From Actinophytocola sp. (lineage in GTDB: Bacteria > Actinomycetota > Actinomycetes > Mycobacteriales > Pseudonocardiaceae), in assembly GCA_009377385.1 (NCBI GenBank), contig WHUD01000039.1:1-32869 (forward strand): a stretch of DNA of 32,869 bases. The letters are read 5' to 3'. The notes under the pieces are model-generated. The model had not been told where the DNA came from. It saw only the letters and a list, made by a program, of their open reading frames with translations, and searched no databases. Position numbers and translations under genes: made by a program. This document shows positions 7,185-13,340 of the stretch, piece after piece (position 1 is the first letter of the stretch; each line of letters opens with the position of its first letter).

Positions 7185-7694
7185 TCACGGCCCGTCGATC
7201 ACCTCGGGATCCACCCCGAGATAGGTCGCGATCTGCTCGACGAGCACCTCGTTGATGAGGTCCGCGAGGTCGGCGGGATCCTTCGCCCGCGCCTCGAGCG
7301 GCCTGCGGTACAGCACGATGCGGGCGCGCGTCGGCACCCCGTTGCGGTCGACACCGACCGGCACCAGCCGCGACAGCGGGATGGCGCCGTCGAGCAGCAC
7401 CCCCTCGCCGAGCCCGCGCACGTCGGCGCGGCGGACGTCTGGGACCTCGTCCACGGCGACGTCGAGCATGTCGAGGTCGTCGGCCCAGCGGGACTCGATC
7501 GGCTCGAGTGCCTCAACCACGAGCGCGTCGAACTGCTCCGACCTGCTCGACGCCGCAGGCAGCGAGGCAGGGAGCAACGGACCGCGCAAGCCGCGACCAC
7601 GCCGGTCACGGCGACGCCGGTGCCGGGAACGGAAGCTGCGTGTCGTGCCCACACAAGCAGGGTACGCGCGCGGTGTCGCCGCGCCGCCCCTCAC
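7185..7694 (-). CDS. Zincin-like (metallopeptidase-family, Rv3259-type) protein with degenerate active site
   Basis: 169 residues, resembling the actinobacterial 'metallopeptidase family' (Zincin_1) and M. tuberculosis Rv3259. The N-terminus (1-45) is Arg-rich and ends RGRGLRGPLLP, which matches the mycobacterial protein. The core has RSEQFDALVVEALEPIESRW (51-70) and a conserved TRARIVLYRRPLEARAKDP (122-140). The expected HExxH is replaced: helix LADLINEVLVEQIATYLG (143-160) has Asn148-Glu149 and Val152 where zinc histidines belong, so hydrolase activity is unlikely. Start GTG 7694 is chosen because the resulting MRGG start mirrors the mycobacterial N-terminus. It is divergent from the DUF3499 gene, the same pairing as in mycobacteria. 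The function of the family is unknown. Confidence 0.82.
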   Translation of the reverse strand: MRGGAATPRAYPACVGTTRSFRSRHRRRRDRRGRGLRGPLLPASLPAASSRSEQFDALVVEALEPIESRWADDLDMLDVAVDEVPDVRRADVRGLGEGVLLDGAIPLSRLVPVGVDRNGVPTRARIVLYRRPLEARAKDPADLADLINEVLVEQIATYLGVDPEVIDGP

Positions 7695-7770
7695 CGGTCA
7701 GCCGGGGCGAGCATCGCGCAGTCGTCGCAATTGGCGAGATCGGGTCGTCCGCGACACGGTGTGCCTCCCC

Positions 7771-7797
7771 GTGACGGCACCGCCGAGGCGCTATGGT
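7771..7797 (+). promoter_or_regulatory. Promoter of a leaderless DUF3499 gene
   Basis: TATGGT (7792-7797) is a good -10 hexamer ending seven bases before GTG 7805, the spacing seen in leaderless actinobacterial transcripts. A weak GTGACG -35 (7771-7776) lies 15 bases upstream. The same arrangement recurs before tmk and the TrmH-family gene. Confidence 0.5.
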
Positions 7798-7804
7798 CGG
7801 GGCC

Positions 7805-8167
7805 GTGTCGAGCGTACGGGTGTGTTCGCGAACCGGGTGCCTGTTGCCCGCCGTCGCCACGCTGACCTATGCCTACAGCGATTCGACTGCGGTCGTCGGC
7901 CCGCTCGCGACGGCATCGGAACCGCACTCCTACGACCTGTGCGAGGAGCATGCGGTGCGGCTGACCGCGCCCAAGGGCTGGGAAGTGGTCCGGCACGAGG
8001 GCGAGTTCTCGTCGCAAGAGCCGTCGACCGACGAGCTGACCGCGCTCGCGGAGGCCGTCAGGGAAGCGGGGCGCTCCGAGCCGATACCAGCGCCGCAGCC
8101 GGAGCAGCAGGCAGGCAGTGGCCGCAGGGGCCACCTGCGAGTTCTGCCTGATCCGGTCAACCGGTAG
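7805..8167 (+). CDS. DUF3499 family protein (Rv3258c-like)
   Basis: 120 residues from GTG 7805. The conserved core includes CSRTGC (Cys7, Cys12), VATLTYAYSDSTAVVGPLAT, EPHSYDLCEEH (Cys46, His49) and LTAPKGWEVVRHEG. The spaced Cys/Cys/Cys/His set suggests a small zinc-binding fold, but function is unknown. The C-terminal part (from about residue 75) is acidic and Ala/Gln-rich and probably disordered. An in-frame ATG at 7793 (four residues longer) overlaps what looks like the -10 box. The GTG start gives the same N-terminal length as the mycobacterial homologue and suggests leaderless translation. The gene lies between the zincin-like gene and manB, the same order as in M. tuberculosis. Confidence 0.85.
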   Translation: MSSVRVCSRTGCLLPAVATLTYAYSDSTAVVGPLATASEPHSYDLCEEHAVRLTAPKGWEVVRHEGEFSSQEPSTDELTALAEAVREAGRSEPIPAPQPEQQAGSGRRGHLRVLPDPVNR

Positions 8168-8198
8168 GTTTTCGAACTCAGCCTCATCCGACGCCCCA

Positions 8199-8226
8199 TC
8201 GACGTCCCGGTGGCACTGTGTAGGCT
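8199..8226 (+). promoter_or_regulatory. manB promoter candidate
   Basis: TCGACG (8199-8204) and TAGGCT (8221-8226) are separated by 16 bases and fit the actinobacterial vegetative pattern (TTGACg/TAnnnT). Predicted transcription starts near 8233, leaving a leader of about 34 bases with a ribosome site. Confidence 0.5.
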
Positions 8227-8266
8227 CTGCGCCACTGAGCTTACGAACGTCGATTCGGGAGAAGGC

Positions 8267-9631
8267 GTGACTGATCTGTCGGGGATCGTGAAGGCATACG
8301 ACATCCGAGGTGTCGTCGGCGAACAACTGGATGAGGACCTCATCGAACGGTTCGGGGCCGCATTCGCGCGGCTCGTCGTCGACGAGGCGGCGTCGGCCGT
8401 TGTCATCGGCCACGACATGCGCGACTCGTCGCCGGGCCTGGCCTCGGCGTTCGCGCGCGGCGTGACGTCGCAGGGCGTCGACGTCGTCTCCATCGGGCTG
8501 GCAAGCACCGACCAGCTCTACTTCGCCTCCGGCTCGCTCAACCTGCCAGGCGCGATGTTCACCGCGAGCCACAACCCAGCCAAGTACAACGGCATCAAGC
8601 TCTGCCGCGCTGGGGCGGCGCCGGTGGGGCAGGACTCAGGGCTTGCCGAGATCAAGGAGTCCGTCGAGCAGGGCGTGCCCCCGTTCGAGGGCGCGCAGGG
8701 CGTCGTCACCGAGCGAGACGTCCTTGCCGACTACGCCGCCTATCTGCGGAAACTGGTCGACCTCTCGGAAAGCAGGCCGCTGAAGGTCGTCGTCGATGCG
8801 GGGAACGGCATGGGCGGGCACACCGTGCCGCAGGTGTTCAGCGCCCCTGACGGACTGCCGATCGACATCGTGCCGATGTACTTCGAGCTTGACGGCAGCT
8901 TTCCGAACCACGAGGCCAACCCGCTCGACCCAGCGAACCTGATAGACCTCCAGGCCAAGGTGCGTGAGCTCGGCGCGGACGCTGGCGTCGCATTCGACGG
9001 CGACGCCGACCGCTGCTTCGTCGTCGACGAGAACGGCGATCCTGTCGCGCCGAGCGCGATCACCGCGCTGGTCGCGGTGCGTGAGCTGGCCAAGGAGCCT
9101 GGCGCGACGGTGATCCACAACCTGATCACGTCGAAGGCAGTGCCCGAGATCGTCGCCGAGCACGGCGGCAAGCCGGTGCGCACCCGCGTCGGGCACTCGT
9201 TCATCAAGGCGAGCATGGCGGAGACGGACGCGATTTTCGGCGGCGAGCACTCCGCGCACTACTACTTCCGCGACTTCTGGCGCGCCGACACCGGCATGCT
9301 CGCCGCGATGCACGTGCTCGCCGCGCTCGGTGAGCAGGACGGCCCGCTCTCCGGGCTGACCGCGAGCTACCGTCGCTACGCCGCGTCCGGTGAGATCAAC
9401 TCAACGGTGGACGACCAGGTCGCGCGGCAGCTCGCCGTCAAGGACGCCTTCGGTAACCGGCATGGCGCCGTCGTCGACGAACTGGACGGGCTGACAGTAG
9501 AGCTGCCGGAGGGCTGGTTCAACCTGCGGCCGTCCAACACCGAGCCGCTGCTCCGGCTCAACGTCGAGGCCCGCGACGAGGACGCGATGCGCGCCCTGAC
9601 CGACGAAGTCCTGGCGATCGTCCGCGGCTGA
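8267..9631 (+). CDS. manB: Phosphomannomutase/phosphoglucomutase ManB
   Basis: 454 residues, alpha-D-phosphohexomutase family. It interconverts mannose-6-P and mannose-1-P (often also glucose phosphates) in the cytosol, the step before GDP-mannose. All four active-site loops are present: the phosphoserine loop TASHNP (Ser101), the Mg-binding DGDADR (244-249), the sugar-binding GEHSAH (326-331) and the phosphate-binding RPSNTEP (421-427). GTG 8267 is chosen because GGGAGAAGG (8257-8265) lies directly upstream and the family begins with the following TDLSGIVKAYDIRGVVG stretch; an upstream in-frame extension is Cys-rich and not family-like. ManB, the SIS protein and manA lie in one rightward run, matching M. 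tuberculosis Rv3257c-Rv3255c. Confidence 0.95.
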   Translation: MTDLSGIVKAYDIRGVVGEQLDEDLIERFGAAFARLVVDEAASAVVIGHDMRDSSPGLASAFARGVTSQGVDVVSIGLASTDQLYFASGSLNLPGAMFTASHNPAKYNGIKLCRAGAAPVGQDSGLAEIKESVEQGVPPFEGAQGVVTERDVLADYAAYLRKLVDLSESRPLKVVVDAGNGMGGHTVPQVFSAPDGLPIDIVPMYFELDGSFPNHEANPLDPANLIDLQAKVRELGADAGVAFDGDADRCFVVDENGDPVAPSAITALVAVRELAKEPGATVIHNLITSKAVPEIVAEHGGKPVRTRVGHSFIKASMAETDAIFGGEHSAHYYFRDFWRADTGMLAAMHVLAALGEQDGPLSGLTASYRRYAASGEINSTVDDQVARQLAVKDAFGNRHGAVVDELDGLTVELPEGWFNLRPSNTEPLLRLNVEARDEDAMRALTDEVLAIVRG

Positions 9632-9715
9632 GGCGCATCCTGGGACAGGCAGAGGGATACCGGACAGACACCGGATTGACACCACGGCAGCGACGCCGCG
9701 TGGTAGGGAGGAACT

Positions 9716-9937
9716 ATGGCCGTCACCCTTGACGAGCAGTTGCTTGAGATTCTCGCGTGCCCGTCGCCCGACCACGCCCCGCTGACGCGGGGCACCCCTG
9801 ACGATCCCGAAGCGGACGCGTTGACCTGCACGGAGTGTGGCCGCCACTACCCCGTGAAGGACGGCATCCCCGTCCTGCTGCTCGACGAAGCGACCGAACC
9901 GACAGGCAATTCCGGTTCAACGACCGATGGTGTTTGA
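9716..9937 (+). CDS. Trm112-family zinc-ribbon-like small protein
   Basis: 73 residues, Trm112/UPF0434 family. The pattern LLEILACPSPDHAPL, then LTCTECGRHYPVKDGIPVLLLDEA is diagnostic. Cys15, Cys38 and Cys41 are present, but the usual second Cys of the first CPxC knuckle is Asp19/His20, so zinc binding may use His20 or be lost. Eukaryotic Trm112 activates methyltransferases; bacterial members are small stand-alone proteins of unclear role. ATG 9716 has GGGAGG (9706-9711) in front. The 3' end overlaps the SIS gene by 11 bases, implying translational coupling. Confidence 0.88.
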   Translation: MAVTLDEQLLEILACPSPDHAPLTRGTPDDPEADALTCTECGRHYPVKDGIPVLLLDEATEPTGNSGSTTDGV

Positions 9938-11018
9938 CGACTCGCTGCTCGATGACCCGGTGAGGTTGGCCGACGCCGACACCTCGGGTGTCCTGCGCAC
10001 GACCGCGATGGCTGGCGCGCAGGCGCGCTCGGTGCTGGAACGGGCGACCGAGCTGGACCTGGACGCCCGGCTTGACTTCGACCGTCCCCGCTCGCTGGTG
10101 CTGGTGGGCCGCACCGGCGTCGGCAGGGCGGTGATGCGGATGCTTGCCGCGCTGCTTGGCCCGAGCTGCCCTACGCCGGTCGTGCTCGCCGACGTGGTGC
10201 CGAGCTGGGTGGGCGCACTCGACGTCGTCTACGTCCACACCGACGACCCCGGCGACGACGAGCTGGCCAGCTCGCTGGGGCGGGCAAGCCGCTACGGCGC
10301 CGCCATTGTGCTGACCGCCCCCGAGGACGGCCCGGTCGCGGCGGCGGTGGCTGGGAAGGGCACGCTGATCACGCCTCGGGTTGTCGTCGGGCCGGACCGG
10401 GTGTTCGCGACCGTGTTCGCCGCCGGTCTGCGCACGCTGTCCGCGCTCGGCCTGCTGGACGTCGACGTCGACGCGCTCGCCGACGAGCTTGACGCCGAGG
10501 CGGAGCGCGACCACCTGCAGCACGAGTCGTTCGTCAACCCGGCGAAGTCGCTCGCGCTGGCGTTCGCCGACCGCACCCCGCTGCTGTGGGGCCTCGACCC
10601 GGTCGCGGGCGCGGTGGCCGAGCATGCCGCGTACATGCTCGCGGCGGAGGCCGCCGTCGTCGCTGACGCGGTGGAGTACCGCCACGCCTTCGCCAGGGCA
10701 GCGCTCTATCGCGAGGTCGTGTCGGGGAGTGGCGGACGCGACATCTTCGCCGACCCTGACGATCCCGATAGTTCGGTCAGCAGGCGTAGGCTGCTGCTGC
10801 TCTCGGTCCGGCAGGACGCGGCGGCTGCCGCGGCGCGCCGTGCCGCGACCGAGGTGGTCTCCTCGGCGGAGGTCATCGACGTCGCTGATGAGATCGGTGC
10901 CACCGAGCCGGTCGTCGCCGCCGTGCTCGGGCTGCGCTTCGAGCTCGCCGCCGTGTACCTCGGGCTCGGGGCAGGCACCATCGGTGGCGCGAACCGGTTC
11001 ACTCCGGTGCAGTCCTGA
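9927..11018 (+). CDS. SIS-domain phosphosugar isomerase-like protein (Rv3256c-type)
   Basis: 363 residues. Residues about 50-150 (SLVLVGRTGVGRAVMRMLAALLG onward) look like a SIS sugar-phosphate-binding domain, and the overall size and layout resemble bifunctional phosphoglucose/phosphomannose isomerases. The C-terminal half has EHAAYMLAAEAAVVADAVEYRHAF and ends with ELAAVYLGLGAGTIGGANRF. Its fixed place between manB and manA, as in mycobacteria (Rv3256c), suggests a role in fructose-6-P/mannose-6-P supply. Catalytic residues cannot be confirmed by eye, so enzyme activity is inference. ATG 9927 overlaps the Trm112 gene by 11 bases. Confidence 0.8.
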   Translation: MVFDDSLLDDPVRLADADTSGVLRTTAMAGAQARSVLERATELDLDARLDFDRPRSLVLVGRTGVGRAVMRMLAALLGPSCPTPVVLADVVPSWVGALDVVYVHTDDPGDDELASSLGRASRYGAAIVLTAPEDGPVAAAVAGKGTLITPRVVVGPDRVFATVFAAGLRTLSALGLLDVDVDALADELDAEAERDHLQHESFVNPAKSLALAFADRTPLLWGLDPVAGAVAEHAAYMLAAEAAVVADAVEYRHAFARAALYREVVSGSGGRDIFADPDDPDSSVSRRRLLLLSVRQDAAAAAARRAATEVVSSAEVIDVADEIGATEPVVAAVLGLRFELAAVYLGLGAGTIGGANRFTPVQS

Positions 11019-11040
11019 GCCCGGTCGAGGAGCGAACGAC

Positions 11041-12273
11041 GTGGAGTTACTGCACAACGCGGTGCGGCCGTACGCATGGGGGTCGCGGACGGCGATCGCG
11101 GAACTGCTGGGAAGACCCGTTCCCGCACCGCATCCCGAGGCCGAGCTGTGGATGGGCGCCCACCCTGGCGACCCCTCCCGCATCAACTGCTCACAAGGGC
11201 ACCTGCGCAGCCTGTGCGACGTCGTGGCGGAGGACCCGGAAGGCGCGCTCGGCGCGTCCTGCGCGCGGCGCTGGGACGGCAGGCTGCCGTTCCTGTTCAA
11301 GGTGCTCGCCGCCGAGGAACCGCTGTCGATGCAGGCACACCCCACGGCGGAGCAGGCAGCTGAGGGCTACGCCCGCGAGGAGGCGGCTGGCATCCCGCGC
11401 GACGCCCCGGAACGCAACTACCCCGACCCGACGGCCAAGCCGGAGCTGGTCTGCGCGCTGACGGAGTTCGAGGTGCTCGCCGGGTTCGCCGACGCCGCCC
11501 GCACGGTGCGGCTGCTGCGCGCCATCGAGACGCCGGAGCTGGCCGCCTTCACCGACCTGCTGGCGGGGCAGCCGGACACCGACGGCCTGCGTGCGCTGTT
11601 CACCACCTGGATCACGCTGCCGCAGCAGCGCATCGACGACCTGCTGCCCGACGTCCTCAAGTCGTGCGCACGGCACGCCGAGGCGCACGGCGAGTTCGAG
11701 GCCGAGTGCGCCACCGTCGTCCAGCTCGGTGACGAGCATCCGCACGACGCCGGGGTGCTGACGTCGCTGTTGCTCAACCGGATCGAGCTTGGCGCGGGCG
11801 AGGCGCTGTACCTGCCCGCTGGGAACCTGCACCTGTACCTGCGCGGCACGGCGGTGGAGATACTGGCCAACTCCGACAACATACTGCGCGGCGGGCTGAC
11901 GCCGAAGCACGTCGACGTCCCAGAGCTGCTGCGGGTGGTGGACTTCGCGCGCGGCAGCATGCCGGTGCTGCGCGGCGAGCCAGACGCCGATCCGAGGCTT
12001 CTGGTGTACCGCACCGACGCGCCGGAGTTCGAGCTATCCAGGGTGGAGTGGCCCGACGGCGACAACGGCGACGTCGAGCTGCCTGCCGGGCCGCAGATCG
12101 TGCTGTGCACGAGAGGTGGGGCGGTGCTTCGCGAGTCGGCGACCGGCCGCGAGCTGCGGCTGTGCCGGGGCGAGTCCGCATGGCTCGCCGCGAGCGACGG
12201 CGCGGTGTCCGTCCGGCCGACGACGTCGACCCAGCCCGCACAGCTGTTCCGCGCCACATCGGGGCGGGGCTGA
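11041..12273 (+). CDS. manA: Mannose-6-phosphate isomerase, class I
   Basis: 410 residues, type I PMI, a zinc enzyme converting fructose-6-P to mannose-6-P. The zinc ligands are readable: Gln98 and His100 in SMQAHPTAEQAAEGY, Glu135 in TAKPELVCAL, and His264 in YLPAGNLHLYLRG. Arg283 in DNILRGGLTPKH is the expected substrate arginine. GTG 11041 is chosen because VELLHNAVRPYAWGSR is the typical family N-terminus and GAGGAG (11027-11032) lies eight bases upstream; the frame further upstream overlaps the SIS gene. Codon 3 (11047-11049) is the rare leucine codon TTA. Last gene of the manB-Trm112-SIS-manA run. Confidence 0.93.
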   Translation: MELLHNAVRPYAWGSRTAIAELLGRPVPAPHPEAELWMGAHPGDPSRINCSQGHLRSLCDVVAEDPEGALGASCARRWDGRLPFLFKVLAAEEPLSMQAHPTAEQAAEGYAREEAAGIPRDAPERNYPDPTAKPELVCALTEFEVLAGFADAARTVRLLRAIETPELAAFTDLLAGQPDTDGLRALFTTWITLPQQRIDDLLPDVLKSCARHAEAHGEFEAECATVVQLGDEHPHDAGVLTSLLLNRIELGAGEALYLPAGNLHLYLRGTAVEILANSDNILRGGLTPKHVDVPELLRVVDFARGSMPVLRGEPDADPRLLVYRTDAPEFELSRVEWPDGDNGDVELPAGPQIVLCTRGGAVLRESATGRELRLCRGESAWLAASDGAVSVRPTTSTQPAQLFRATSGRG

Positions 12274-12297
12274 CGCCGCGGCCGTCCGTACTAAGCT
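12270..12297 (+). promoter_or_regulatory. Promoter candidate for the cation efflux gene
   Basis: CTGACG (12270-12275, overlapping the manA stop) and TAAGCT (12292-12297) are 16 bases apart. Transcription would start near 12304, giving a leader of about 34 bases with a GGGGAG ribosome site before GTG 12338. Confidence 0.45.
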
Positions 12298-12337
12298 GCC
12301 GCTGCGAGACGGCGAGTGAGAACCAGGGGAGTAGAGC

Positions 12338-13267
12338 GTGTCAGCTGACGGCAGTACCAAGGCGATTCTGGCCGCGTTGTTCGCCAACGCGGGCATCGCG
12401 GTCGCCAAGTTCATCGGTGCGGGCATCACCGGGTCGTCGTCGATGCTGGCCGAGGGTGTGCACTCGGTCGCGGACACGTCCAACCAGGGGTTGTTGCTGC
12501 TTGGGCAGAAGACATCGCAGCGGCGCGAGACCAAGCAGCACCCGTTCGGTTACGGCAGGGACCGCTACTTCTACTCGTTCATCGTGGCGCTGCTGCTGTT
12601 CTCCATGGGCTCGTTGTTCGCGCTGTACGAGGGCGTGCACAAGATCATGGAACCGGAGGAGCTTCACTCGCCGGTGGTGGCCATCGTGATTCTTCTGGTC
12701 GCCATCGGGCTGGAGATCTACAGCTTCCGCACCGCCATCGTCGAGTCGCGCAAAGTCAAGGGTGACGCGACGTGGTGGGAGTTCATCCGGCAGTCCAAGG
12801 TGCCCGAGCTGCCTGTCGTGCTGCTCGAGGACGCCGGTGCGCTAGTCGGGCTGATCTTCGCGCTGTTCGGCGTCAGCCTGGCGGCGGCGACCGGCGACCC
12901 GGTCTGGGATGGCATCGGCACCCTCATGATCGGCGTGCTCCTCGGCATCATCGCGATCGTGCTGATCATCGAGATGAAGGGCCTGCTGATCGGCGAGGGC
13001 TCATCGGACGACGAACTCGACCTGATCGTCGCGGAGCTGGAGCAGGATCACGTCGAGCGGGTGATCCACATCCGCACCCAGTACATCGGACCGGAGGAGC
13101 TGCTCGTGGCGGCGAAGGTCGCGCTGCGGCGGGGCATGTCGCTGACCGAGATCGCGACCGCGATCGACGACGCGGAGGACCGCGTCCGCACCAAGATCCC
13201 CGCCGCCCGGCTGATGTACCTGGAACCGGACCTCGACCGCACCCCGGACGCCACGTCGTCCCGCTGA
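12338..13267 (+). CDS. Cation diffusion facilitator (SLC30A9/ZnT9-like)
   Basis: 309 residues, CDF-family proton/metal antiporter in the cytoplasmic membrane. Six membrane segments (about 10-32, 38-56, 80-98, 112-132, 160-180, 190-215) precede a cytosolic C-terminal domain (220-300). The segment EGVHSVADTSNQGLLLLG (39-56) carries His42 and Asp46. The conserved HPFGYGRDRYFYSF loop (68-81) and VVLLEDAGALVGL (160-172) place it with the ZnT9-like subgroup rather than the YiiP/ZitB type, whose second site is HxxxD. Here that site reads Val161..Asp165, so metal specificity may differ from classical zinc exporters. GTG start 12338 follows GGGGAG. Confidence 0.88.
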   Translation: MSADGSTKAILAALFANAGIAVAKFIGAGITGSSSMLAEGVHSVADTSNQGLLLLGQKTSQRRETKQHPFGYGRDRYFYSFIVALLLFSMGSLFALYEGVHKIMEPEELHSPVVAIVILLVAIGLEIYSFRTAIVESRKVKGDATWWEFIRQSKVPELPVVLLEDAGALVGLIFALFGVSLAAATGDPVWDGIGTLMIGVLLGIIAIVLIIEMKGLLIGEGSSDDELDLIVAELEQDHVERVIHIRTQYIGPEELLVAAKVALRRGMSLTEIATAIDDAEDRVRTKIPAARLMYLEPDLDRTPDATSSR

Positions 13268-13295
13268 CGACGCCGGTGCGGTGACGTCGTTGCGA

Positions 13296-13340
13296 TGAAT
13301 GACGCTTTCACCGCACACAGCGCAGCGAAGGCGTCTTTCA
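13296..13340. terminator. Imperfect hairpin between convergent genes
   Basis: TGAATGACGCTTTCAC (13296-13311) pairs with GCGAAGGCGTCTTTCA (13325-13340) over 16 positions with one G-T wobble and two mismatches, closing a 13-base loop. It lies 28 bases past the efflux gene stop and its right arm includes the stop codon of the facing hydrolase gene. A bidirectional terminator is likely. It has the look of the ATGAATGacgcTTTC-type intergenic palindromes I recall from Pseudonocardiaceae. Confidence 0.65.

Noticed and set aside
7295..8151. Rightward open frame crossing the zincin-like gene and DUF3499
   Set aside because: It is antisense to one conserved gene and out of frame with the other; no independent support.
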